From: Candidatus Woesearchaeota archaeon
GTDB taxonomy: Archaea > Nanobdellota > Nanobdellia > SCGC-AAA011-G17 > ARS1403
Assembly: GCA_016181275.1 (NCBI GenBank)
Contig: JACOZQ010000025.1
Location: 1 to 42,638, forward strand
Length of the DNA stretch: 42,638 nucleotides
Direction: 5' to 3'
In this document: positions 8,794 through 16,889 of the stretch, piece by piece
How positions within the stretch are numbered: position 1 is the first letter of the stretch
Layout: each line of letters opens with the position of its first letter
Program-made: the position numbers and the translations under genes
Notes under the pieces: generated by a model
Told to the model about the DNA's origin: nothing
The model's database searches: none
The model's input: only the letters and a program-made list of their open reading frames with translations

Positions 8794-8952
8794 TTATATT
8801 TCAACTGCATGCCTTGTTATTTCCAATGAGCAGGAGTTGTGTTTTTTGCAAAAATTTTCGCATTTTTCTGCCCACTTTTTTTCTTTGTAATAAAACTTGC
8901 AGATTTCACATTGATAATATTTCTTGTTTTCTTTTTTTATTTCTTTCACCAT
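8794..8952 (-). CDS. Short Cys-rich protein, 52 aa (MVKEIKKENKKYYQCEICKFYYKEKKWAEKCENFCKKHNSCSLEITRHAVEI)
   Basis: Six-Cys pattern (CxxC, C, C, C) with ATG start; below the ORF-track cutoff. Confidence 0.7.
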   Translation of the reverse strand: MVKEIKKENKKYYQCEICKFYYKEKKWAEKCENFCKKHNSCSLEITRHAVEI

Positions 8953-9073
8953 CTTCTTCTAAAATTAAAGCTCCAACGTAGCCGCATTTTTTGCAATAAT
9001 ATTTTCCAAACTGAGCTCCCATGTAAGTTGTGATGTTTTTTTATTTGCAGATGGGGCATTTATTGATTTTCAT
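8906..9073 (-). pseudogene. Zinc-ribbon small protein interrupted by in-frame TAA at 9041-9043 (MKINKCPICK*KNITTYMGAQFGKYYCKKCGYVGALILEEDGERNKKRKQEILSM)
   Basis: Single frame encodes CPIC...CKKCG zinc ribbon; ATG overlaps the stop of the upstream gene (ATGA). Confidence 0.7.
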
Positions 9074-9624
9074 AATCTGTTATTGATAAAAGCCTCGATT
9101 TTGTTTTCATCAAAAGTTTCTAAAATCTCTATTTTATTTAGTCTTGTTAAAACAATCTTAGCATCCATATTTTTAAATGGAGCAACATATAAATTAGCAG
9201 GATATTTTTCTGCAAATGCTTCTATTTTTTCAATTAAATCTGGTTCGCAAGCATAGTCTTCACAATTGTAGTTAATTATTATTCCTGGTGGACCTTTCCC
9301 ATCTGCATGCTCCAGCATATGTTTTTGCACTTCTAATCGCATTGGTTCTTTTAAAATATGTGAAGGAGGAGAGACCTCTATATGTCCTTGATCTGATATT
9401 GGAGGAAGTGTTTTTGAGGAAGCTATTAAATAAGTTATTCCAACAACCAATACCAAAATAATAATTGTAAAAATAGACCAGTTTTTTATTTTTCTTTTTT
9501 GCCTTTCTGTAAATTTACTTCTATTTTTCGGCTCATTGTATAACTCTAAATGTTTGGATTTATTATGCTGATTTAAAGATTCTTCTGATGCAAATTCCTT
9601 ATTACATTTTTCACACTTTGGCAT
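9070..9624 (-). CDS. C2H2 zinc finger – TM – extracytoplasmic domain protein (DUF3105-like)
   Basis: CEKCNKEFASEESLNQHNKSKH zinc finger, then TM helix, then HMLEHADGKGPPGIIINYNC...LYVAPFKNMDAKIVLT. Confidence 0.65.
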   Translation of the reverse strand: MPKCEKCNKEFASEESLNQHNKSKHLELYNEPKNRSKFTERQKRKIKNWSIFTIIILVLVVGITYLIASSKTLPPISDQGHIEVSPPSHILKEPMRLEVQKHMLEHADGKGPPGIIINYNCEDYACEPDLIEKIEAFAEKYPANLYVAPFKNMDAKIVLTRLNKIEILETFDENKIEAFINNRL

Positions 9625-9635
9625 TGAAAATTATT

Positions 9636-10121
9636 TTAGTCAAGATTTATTTTGCATATATTATCCCTTGTTAAAAAATATATTGATATTAATAATAAAA
9701 CTGCTGATCCAAACAAAATTTCCAAACCAAAAAACGGCAGGCTTGACAATGATGCAGTAACACCGAATAATCCCAGGAAAGCAGGGAATAATCCGACGAA
9801 GCAGCTCGGGCATCCTCCTCCAAGTAATCCTCCAAAGATTCCCAAAAATCCTACACTACCGGATTTTTTTATTCCCCTTACCTCTTTGAACTTAAAAATA
9901 ATCAGATTGATGTTTACTGCTACAAGAAAAGCAATTAGAACTGTTAAAAATAGAAAGGGTATGATGATTTTCAAATTGTATGAAAATAACAAAGGTGTGC
10001 TGACATATATCTTGTTTACAAAAAAGTTTACAAGAAGATAAATGAAAAATATTGCCAAAAAATAATATACATATGGCTTCCTGAAATTTGTTTCCTTGAT
10101 TTTCTCTAATCTTTTTTTCAT
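9636..10121 (-). CDS. Multi-TM membrane protein with GGGCPSC motif
   Basis: 161 aa; GGLLGGGCPSCFVGLFPAFLGLFG in a predicted membrane segment. Confidence 0.6.
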   Translation of the reverse strand: MKKRLEKIKETNFRKPYVYYFLAIFFIYLLVNFFVNKIYVSTPLLFSYNLKIIIPFLFLTVLIAFLVAVNINLIIFKFKEVRGIKKSGSVGFLGIFGGLLGGGCPSCFVGLFPAFLGLFGVTASLSSLPFFGLEILFGSAVLLLISIYFLTRDNICKINLD

Positions 10122-10184
10122 GCCAATTTTCCTCTCTTGATTAGGCTATTTAATTATTCGTTCTTATTATCAAAACAAAATTTT

Positions 10185-10772
10185 TTATGTTTCATGTTCA
10201 CCAGCATGGCCTGAACCCCCACAACCATCTTCTAAATCCCAAATGTCTGCAATCTGCTCTACATTGAAATCATATTCTGTAATTAGATATTTTGCCAATC
10301 CTTCAAATGCATACCATCTCCAGCATTTACAACAGCAAGGACCACCTTCATGAGATAATTTCATTGCTTCATCATAAATTTTCTGCTGTTCTTGAGATAA
10401 TACAATTGTTTTTTGAAAATTTAATAACTCATCTACTAATGAACGTGAAATGTCATAGGGATCTGTTGGAATTTTATCGATGTGAGAATATTTCTTTAAT
10501 CCTTCAACTTGTTCTTTATACCTGTGGAAATCCATTTTAGAGCAACATGAGCCTTGCAACCTGTCAGTGTCAACTTTTTTTAGAATATCAGGGCCTGCGC
10601 AGAAATTTGTGTTTGCATTATTAAGCTGATTAAATTTAGCTTCCAGAGCTGAAACCTCTTTAATGGTATTACCTGTTTGAAATGGAGAGAAAAATAAAAG
10701 AGAAAAAATAACAACAAGCAGTCCAGCTATAACAAACAATTTTTTCTTTGATATACTAATAGTTCTTTCCAT
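10185..10772 (-). CDS. Membrane-anchored Cys-rich protein (CCCKCWRW)
   Basis: True start probably MERTISISKKK at 10772 (the track extends to 10841 into the DsbA gene). TM then FQTGNTI; SCCSK and GGPCCCKCWRWYAFEGLAKYL. Confidence 0.7.
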   Translation of the reverse strand: MERTISISKKKLFVIAGLLVVIFSLLFFSPFQTGNTIKEVSALEAKFNQLNNANTNFCAGPDILKKVDTDRLQGSCCSKMDFHRYKEQVEGLKKYSHIDKIPTDPYDISRSLVDELLNFQKTIVLSQEQQKIYDEAMKLSHEGGPCCCKCWRWYAFEGLAKYLITEYDFNVEQIADIWDLEDGCGGSGHAGEHET

Positions 10773-10788
10773 CTTGTCTTTTTTTAGT

Positions 10789-11532
10789 TTAAAGCTGCGA
10801 TTCAATTGCTTGCTGGAATGCAACAAATGGTTGAGCTCCACTTATCTGCTGGTTTCCGACGAGGAAATAAGGTGTTCCTTGACCTCCAGATCTTGTTGCA
10901 TCATTCAAGTCTTTTTCCACTTCATCCTTATATTTTCCAGAATCTAAGCAATTATCAAACTCGTTCGAATTTAGATTGAGCTCTTGAGCATATTGCTTAA
11001 ATATCGAAACTCCTGAGCTTGCCCATACCGACTGGCCTTCAAAGATTTTGTCATGCATTTCCCAGAATTTTCCTTGGTCGTCTGCGCACTCTCCTGCCTC
11101 AGCTGCTTTTTGTGCCATTGGATGTATACTACTCAAAGGAAAATCTCTATAAACAAACTTTACTTTTCCTGCATCAATGTATTGCGATTTTAATTGGTCG
11201 AATGCTTGATCCCTAAATCGTTTGCAGAAAGGACATTGGAAATCTGAAAATTCTATCATTGTAATTGGTGCATTTTCATCTCCTATAAATGGGTCATCGT
11301 CTACAAAGTCTTCTGCATTTACACTAGCAATGCCTGTCGGGATACTTGGAGATGGAGCACTTGGAGCTGATGGATCGATTGCACTACCTGTCGCATTTCC
11401 TATACCAAAACCTCCTGTAAATAAAGATATTACAAATAAAGCTGCAAAGATAAAAACTCCAACTTTCCATAAAGTTGATTTCCTTAAAGTTACAGAACCA
11501 GAATCTTTTTTTGATATCAAATCATTTTCCAT
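10789..11532 (-). CDS. DsbA-family thiol oxidoreductase (signal-anchored)
   Basis: EFSDFQCPFCKRFRDQAF, VKFVYRDFPL, GTPYFLVGNQQISGAQPF; N-terminal TM then NATGSAI. Confidence 0.92.
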   Translation of the reverse strand: MENDLISKKDSGSVTLRKSTLWKVGVFIFAALFVISLFTGGFGIGNATGSAIDPSAPSAPSPSIPTGIASVNAEDFVDDDPFIGDENAPITMIEFSDFQCPFCKRFRDQAFDQLKSQYIDAGKVKFVYRDFPLSSIHPMAQKAAEAGECADDQGKFWEMHDKIFEGQSVWASSGVSIFKQYAQELNLNSNEFDNCLDSGKYKDEVEKDLNDATRSGGQGTPYFLVGNQQISGAQPFVAFQQAIESQL

Positions 11533-11690
11533 TTTTCCACCACCACATATTATTTTAATTTAATCTTGCTTATGTTATATAGGGATTAAATATATATAAT
11601 TAATCTTGTGAACGATACATTAAAAAAACCTTAAAACTGTAAAATTATCGATTATTATCGTTCATAACGGCAAAATAGATTATATCTCAA

Positions 11691-12194
11691 CTAAAAATTC
11701 TCTTTTAAATGAACAGCTAATGTTTTTCCTTTTTTGATTCTTTTTATTAATCCTTTTTTTTCCAAGTCTTGAAGAACGTAACTTAACTTTGCTTTAGACA
11801 TGTCTGTTCTTATTCTTAATGTGTTCTGGGTTATACCATCTTGCCCCTTAACTATATTCATAACTTTCTTTTCATAATTATTGAGTCCCTTCATTACAAA
11901 ACCAAATTTCTCTTCTTTTAAGCTAGCATTTTTGTTCTCTTTCAATTGCCTTAATATTTCTTCTTCTGTTTTTGAAAAAAATATTAGATAAAAACCAAGA
12001 GATAACATAAATCCAAGAAATCCGAATGCAACATGAACAATTGATAAACCAGATTCAACTTTAATACAATTCTTATTTTCAAAGCATCCAAATTCCTCTG
12101 CTTGATTGCTTAAATTATTTACAAGAATAATTATTATGATTGTAAGCACAATACTACATACCAAAAACAAACCCCCAAGATTTTTGTTGTTCAT
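11691..12194 (-). CDS. Membrane protein with C-terminal winged-HTH domain
   Basis: Two TM segments then MNIVKGQDGITQNTLRIRTDMSKAKLSYVLQDLEKKGLIKRIKKGKT. Confidence 0.75.
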   Translation of the reverse strand: MNNKNLGGLFLVCSIVLTIIIIILVNNLSNQAEEFGCFENKNCIKVESGLSIVHVAFGFLGFMLSLGFYLIFFSKTEEEILRQLKENKNASLKEEKFGFVMKGLNNYEKKVMNIVKGQDGITQNTLRIRTDMSKAKLSYVLQDLEKKGLIKRIKKGKTLAVHLKENF

Positions 12195-12236
12195 CAGTAA
12201 ATTATATATTGGAAGAGTATATAAATTTTTAGTAGA

Positions 12237-12917
12237 TTATCCTCCAAAGATTCTGAAAACAAAAATCAAGTAGTACAGGGAAATTCCAAGCATTATAATT
12301 CCAGCTAGCTTATTGATTGCTGACTTACGCTTGATTGTAAATTCTATAATCTTATCACTCCACTTTGCAGATAGAAGAGAAAATAAGAGCAGTGGGAATC
12401 CTAACCCTAATCCAAATAAAAAAAAGTTAATCATGCTTGAGAAAAAACTTTCAAATATTAGAGCTCGAGCAAAGAAAATAGCTATGAATGCCGGATTACA
12501 TGGAATTACAATAGCTCCAAAGAAAAACCCGTAAAGAAATGCATTTAATTTTGGATTTTTACTAGTCGGGGTTTTGGATTTTGGAATAAATTCTGAAAAG
12601 TCTAAATCGAAAATTAACAACAGGCTGATTATCCCCAATATAGAAAATGCTATCGGCGAAATTATTCCAATTACGTCTGTAAGAGACACTTGAAATATTG
12701 TAGTGAATATTAGTCCTAACAAGAGCATGAAAATAATTACTCCAAGGGTTATGATTAATCCAAATAAAGCATAAGTTTTTTTATCTTCTTTCTGAGAAAA
12801 CTGATTTGCTATATAAGCCAAAAATGCAGGGTAGAGTGGGAGAACACAAACTGCTGTTAATGGAGTTAATAAACCTAAAATAAAAGATGAAAGATCCAAT
12901 AATGCCATCTTAACCAC
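12237..12917 (-). CDS. CcdA/DsbD-like transmembrane protein, conventional order
   Basis: N-terminal LLTPLTAVCVLPLYPAFLAYI, later GFFFGAIVIPCNPAFIAIFF and FGLGLGFPLLLFSL. Confidence 0.85.
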   Translation of the reverse strand: MVKMALLDLSSFILGLLTPLTAVCVLPLYPAFLAYIANQFSQKEDKKTYALFGLIITLGVIIFMLLLGLIFTTIFQVSLTDVIGIISPIAFSILGIISLLLIFDLDFSEFIPKSKTPTSKNPKLNAFLYGFFFGAIVIPCNPAFIAIFFARALIFESFFSSMINFFLFGLGLGFPLLLFSLLSAKWSDKIIEFTIKRKSAINKLAGIIMLGISLYYLIFVFRIFGG

Positions 12918-13512
12918 ACGAGCTTATTGCTTCCTTTAATTCTGAAGCAGATTTTACACCTCTCCTTAATATTTCTGCTGATTGATCCGGACAGATTAGC
13001 ATTACGGGAGCTTGAGGTGCATTAATTATTGCTGTGCTGAATTGCTCTATTAATTCTTTTGTCAAATCAGAGGGAGAGACCGCATAATACCAATTGAAAC
13101 CATTTGCTTTTAAATGTTCTTTCACTTTTTCTTCATCCTCATTTGGATCTGTGTCTAATGATACTGAAATAACTTCGCCTCCAACATCATCATGCAGTTT
13201 TTTTATTTCCTGCTGCTGTTTTGTGCATACTGGACACCATACTGCAAAGCTTTCAACTAAAACAGGTTTGCCTTTGAAATCATTTAAAGAAAAAAATTTT
13301 TGAGAGTTAACATCCTTAAGTTGCGCGCTTAGAATTGTTTCGGGAAGTTTTTCTCTCATTGTCTTTGTTTCTGGATTGAACCCAATCGGCTCAGTGTCTA
13401 CAATAGATGAATCTATTGAGGTCTTTGAAATTTCTGTATGAGAACATCCAGATAATAAAAACAGAGTGGCAGCAATAATCCCCATCAAACCAAATACAAT
13501 TTTGTAATTCAT
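12910..13512 (-). CDS. TlpA-like thioredoxin-fold lipoprotein (CPVC)
   Basis: LLSGC lipobox; VLVESFAVWCPVCTKQQQEIKKLH; overlaps the downstream CcdA-like gene. Start probably at MNYKIV (13512). Confidence 0.85.
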   Translation of the reverse strand: MNYKIVFGLMGIIAATLFLLSGCSHTEISKTSIDSSIVDTEPIGFNPETKTMREKLPETILSAQLKDVNSQKFFSLNDFKGKPVLVESFAVWCPVCTKQQQEIKKLHDDVGGEVISVSLDTDPNEDEEKVKEHLKANGFNWYYAVSPSDLTKELIEQFSTAIINAPQAPVMLICPDQSAEILRRGVKSASELKEAISSCG

Positions 13513-13551
13513 ATTACTGTTAAAGCAGACTAGCATAGTATAAAAAAGTTT

Positions 13552-13668
13552 TTATATTTCCATTATCTCATATTCTTCCAACAATGTTAAATAATCATCT
13601 AAATCTTTTCTGCTTAGACTTGTAATGTCTACACAAACACCATCATGGCAAAGAATTTTTTGCTGCAT
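13552..13668 (-). CDS. 38-aa microprotein (MQQKILCHDGVCVDITSLSRKDLDDYLTLLEEYEIMEI)
   Basis: ATG preceded by GGAGGTGATAAA (strong SD) in the correct spacing; CHDGVC motif; too short for the ORF track. Confidence 0.65.
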   Translation of the reverse strand: MQQKILCHDGVCVDITSLSRKDLDDYLTLLEEYEIMEI

Positions 13669-13787
13669 TTTATCACCTCCTTTATTTTTCTGTTAATTTT
13701 TGTTTATATATATTTGATGTGTGGGGGTTAAAAGAAAATTTTTTTATTTGAAACAACTTTTAAAAACTAGTAAAATAAAAACCAATT

Positions 13788-14453
13788 ATGATCTCTGTTA
13801 TTATCCCTGCGTACAATGAAGAAAAATATATTGAAAAAATATTATTGGAGCTGAAGAAGCAAGAAGGTGATTTTGAAATCATTGTAGTTGATGGAGGAAG
13901 CAAGGATAAAACTGCAGAAATTGCAGCCAAATATGCAAAAGTTTATATGAGTGAGAAAGGGAGGGCTGTACAGATGAATTATGGTGCGGGTAAATCTACT
14001 GGTGAAGTTTTGCTGTTTCTGCATGCCGATACTATCTTGCCTGAGAATGGAATTAAGGAAATAACACAATCCATAGAAAAAGGATTTGACGGCGGCAGGT
14101 TTAAGCACAGTTTTGATCATCATAGTAAGATCCTAAAATTCAGCAGTTTTTTAGTAAATCTTGGAATTATCCCATTTACCTTTGGCGATATGGGGTGGTT
14201 TATCACAAAAGAAAAATTTAACAAGCTTGGCGGATATAAAAAAATGGGTTTTCTCGAGGATGTTGATTTTGTCAAGAGATTTTATTTTAATAGCAACATA
14301 ACACAACTAAATTCCAGAGTTATAACCTCTGCAAGAAGATTTTTGAGAAGAGGAATTGTCAAACAACTTTTGACGGATTTTTATATCTTGATTCTGTACC
14401 TTTTTGGGGTCTCAGAAAAAAAATTAAGCAGTATGTACAAGGATGTGAGATAA
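13788..14453 (+). CDS. Glycosyltransferase family 2 protein
   Basis: ISVIIPAYNEEKYIEKIL, EIIVVDGGSKDKTAEIA, LLFLHADTILP. Confidence 0.92.
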   Translation: MISVIIPAYNEEKYIEKILLELKKQEGDFEIIVVDGGSKDKTAEIAAKYAKVYMSEKGRAVQMNYGAGKSTGEVLLFLHADTILPENGIKEITQSIEKGFDGGRFKHSFDHHSKILKFSSFLVNLGIIPFTFGDMGWFITKEKFNKLGGYKKMGFLEDVDFVKRFYFNSNITQLNSRVITSARRFLRRGIVKQLLTDFYILILYLFGVSEKKLSSMYKDVR

Positions 14454-14457
14454 CAAC

Positions 14458-14778
14458 ATGGTTGTAAAAATTGTTGTAATAACAGAATACTATTGGGGTG
14501 GAAAGAGATTCGGATTTAAAATAAAGAGCCACTGTGAAGAATGTACTTTAATCAGATCTATGATTGAAGATATGTTAAAGAAAGAATTCAAAGGAAAAGA
14601 TATCAAATTTGTTGAAAAACCTTGGCTTACTTATTTGTTTGAGGCATTATCCAAAGGGATATATCATCCTCCTGGATTAACTCTCAATGGGAAAAAAATT
14701 TTTCAGTATTCCCCTAAGCAACCCATTCTGGATAAAAAAAACATAGAAAGAAAAGTCAATGTCTTATTATCAAAGTAA
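14458..14778 (+). CDS. Hypothetical thioredoxin-like protein with CEEC motif
   Basis: 106 aa; KSHCEECTLIRSMIEDML; HPPGLTLNGKKIFQYSPKQPILD; immediately follows the GT2 gene. Confidence 0.5.
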   Translation: MVVKIVVITEYYWGGKRFGFKIKSHCEECTLIRSMIEDMLKKEFKGKDIKFVEKPWLTYLFEALSKGIYHPPGLTLNGKKIFQYSPKQPILDKKNIERKVNVLLSK

Positions 14779-14830
14779 AATTTGAAAATTAAAAGAAATT
14801 TTTAAAAAGCATAGTTTTCTTAATATTAAT

Positions 14831-15466
14831 ATGGGATACAAGGTCATTGCTCCTGTCGGGGACAATTTGAAAGCTTTGTTTATTGGAATGAAAGAATTTC
14901 CTACTGAAAGTGTTTTCTTAATCACTCCCCAAAATAAATTAAAAGAAGCTGATGAGCTGAGCAAAAAATTAGAAGAATTTACTATTGGAAGCAATATTAT
15001 AAAAATAAATGGAAATATAATGGAAGAAATGTTCCGCTCTTTTGGTAAAATATGTGCTACTCATGATGAAGACGAGCTCATAGTTAATGTTGCTACCGGC
15101 GACAGAATGAGCACTTGTGCTGCTTTATCCGCTGCTTTTGCCAACGGCTTGAAAGCTTTTGGAATCATTGATAATAAACCAATTCTGTTGCCCATAATGA
15201 AGTTATCTTATTATAGAGAATTGAGTGATAATAAATTAAAGATTTTAAATGAACTTGATTCGGAGAAATACATTTCTTTAAAGGAATTAAGTGATAAAAC
15301 AAAAATGTCTGTATCTCTTGCCTCTTATCACATTAATGGCAATTATAAGCATAAGGGCTTGAAAGAATTTAGATTGGTCGACATAAAAGATGAAAATAAA
15401 AACTTGTGCATAAAGCTAAGCGATATGGGCAGGTTGCTATTAAAAGGATATATAAAAACAAAATAA
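14831..15466 (+). CDS. CARF-like domain plus HTH regulator (Csa3/DUF6293-like)
   Basis: N-terminal Rossmann-like half with ELIVNVATGDRMSTCAALSAAFANGLKAFGI; C-terminal HTH LKELSDKTKMSVSLASYHIN. Confidence 0.75.
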   Translation: MGYKVIAPVGDNLKALFIGMKEFPTESVFLITPQNKLKEADELSKKLEEFTIGSNIIKINGNIMEEMFRSFGKICATHDEDELIVNVATGDRMSTCAALSAAFANGLKAFGIIDNKPILLPIMKLSYYRELSDNKLKILNELDSEKYISLKELSDKTKMSVSLASYHINGNYKHKGLKEFRLVDIKDENKNLCIKLSDMGRLLLKGYIKTK

Positions 15467-15491
15467 AGCTAAATAATATTAATATAAATTT

Positions 15492-16586
15492 TTATCCAAA
15501 TGTAAATGCACTAAATTTAAACCCTTTTTCTGCTGTTAACTCTAAAACCCCATTAATATAATCTCCTTTGTAAACATTATACAATCTCGGCTCTTTTATT
15601 TCTATATAAGAGATTTGATCTTTTATTATAACATCTTGCCCTGCTTGCTCTTTTGTCAGATAATTATCATTTACTTTCACTTCTAATTTCAATTCTTGAG
15701 ATTCGGCTGAAACAATATTAACTTCTGATGCTGTGAAATCCAAAATTATTTCTGCATTTTCAGCTGCCTCTAAATTATCTGGATTTGATTTCCATTTTCC
15801 ATTTAAATAAATTATATTTGAATTAATTTTCCCGGGCGAAGCATAATCGGCAATCTGCTCTGGCTGCAATCCCACATCGTTTCCAATGTTTTGATTTCTC
15901 GGAAGAGCAAAATCATAACCAGCATAAAGCTCAGGTGTTATTGTTAATTGCTTTAAATTAGATAAATCTGGAATTTCTATTCTTGGCTTTTCATCTGGAT
16001 TCATTCCTGCTTCCAGCAATAATTCCTGAATTTTATTTTCTGTTTCTGCATATGCACCTTCTCCAATATGATCATAGCGAATGAAGCCGTCTTTGTCGAT
16101 GAGATATTTTCTCGGCCAATATCTGTTCCTAAAAGCATTCCATGTTGCATAATCATTGTCCTGGACTATTGGATACATTATTCCATATTTTTCAGCTGCC
16201 ATCTTGACATTTTCATATTTTTTTTCAAATTCAAATTCTGGAGTATGGACTCCGATTATGACTAATCCTTTATCAGAATATTTTTCATGCCAATCAATTA
16301 AGTAAGGCAAAGTTCTTATGCAGTTAATACAAGTATATGTCCAAAAATCAATTAAAACAATTTTTCCCTTCAGCTCGGAAATTTTTAGATCTGAAGCTGT
16401 GTTGAGATAACCAGAAATTCCTGCCAGCTCCGGGGCTTTTGGATATTTTCCATCTTTTAATTCTGCTGTTTCCTGAGCTGATTTTATTTCTGGAGCTACT
16501 TTCTGCTTTTCCAAATATATTATTGAAATTAAAACTAACAAAATTACTATAAGAAGAATTGTTTTCCTGTTTGCTTTTAGAAACAT
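15492..16586 (-). CDS. TlpA-like thioredoxin domain with DipZ-type C-terminal domain
   Basis: LIDFWTYTCINCIRTLPYLIDWHEKY; KYLIDKDGFIRYDHIGEGAYAETE; C-terminal beta domain with VNIVSAESQELKLEVKVN. Confidence 0.9.
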   Translation of the reverse strand: MFLKANRKTILLIVILLVLISIIYLEKQKVAPEIKSAQETAELKDGKYPKAPELAGISGYLNTASDLKISELKGKIVLIDFWTYTCINCIRTLPYLIDWHEKYSDKGLVIIGVHTPEFEFEKKYENVKMAAEKYGIMYPIVQDNDYATWNAFRNRYWPRKYLIDKDGFIRYDHIGEGAYAETENKIQELLLEAGMNPDEKPRIEIPDLSNLKQLTITPELYAGYDFALPRNQNIGNDVGLQPEQIADYASPGKINSNIIYLNGKWKSNPDNLEAAENAEIILDFTASEVNIVSAESQELKLEVKVNDNYLTKEQAGQDVIIKDQISYIEIKEPRLYNVYKGDYINGVLELTAEKGFKFSAFTFG

Positions 16587-16680
16587 AATTTTCGATAAAG
16601 ATTAATTCTTTAAATATTATTCGCTTTTATTTTACATTACCAAAAGTTTTATAAGCAAATATTGGTCTAGAAATATTAAT

Positions 16681-16887
16681 ATGATAAAGAAAGAAGATAT
16701 ACTGAAGATTGATATGTCTCCTGAAAAGATGAAGAAAGTGAAGGAGATGTTTAAGGATATTGAGCACATCAAAGTTCCTTATAGTGGTGCTGAAATTCTA
16801 AAGATGGTTAGGACTGATACAAAACTTTTCCCAATTATGCGGAAGACTAAAAATAATAAATCTAATGGTAATGGCAAGATTGTTTAA
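16681..16887 (+). CDS. Hypothetical small protein (68 aa)
   Basis: ATG ORF, promoter-like ttttataagc upstream, lysine-rich; no recognised family. Confidence 0.45.
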   Translation: MIKKEDILKIDMSPEKMKKVKEMFKDIEHIKVPYSGAEILKMVRTDTKLFPIMRKTKNNKSNGNGKIV

Positions 16888-16889
16888 TA

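Noticed and set aside
9652-10041. 129-aa plus-strand ORF
   Set aside because: Fully antisense to the CPSC multi-TM gene; low-complexity Lys/Pro/Asn composition as expected from antisense of a membrane protein.
13375-13400. T-loop-like GGGTTCAATCC on the minus strand
   Set aside because: Lies inside the TlpA-like coding region (IGFNPET); no acceptor stem or cloverleaf could be built.
14831-15466. CRISPR-Cas locus
   Set aside because: No repeat-spacer array and no other cas-like gene was seen in the window.
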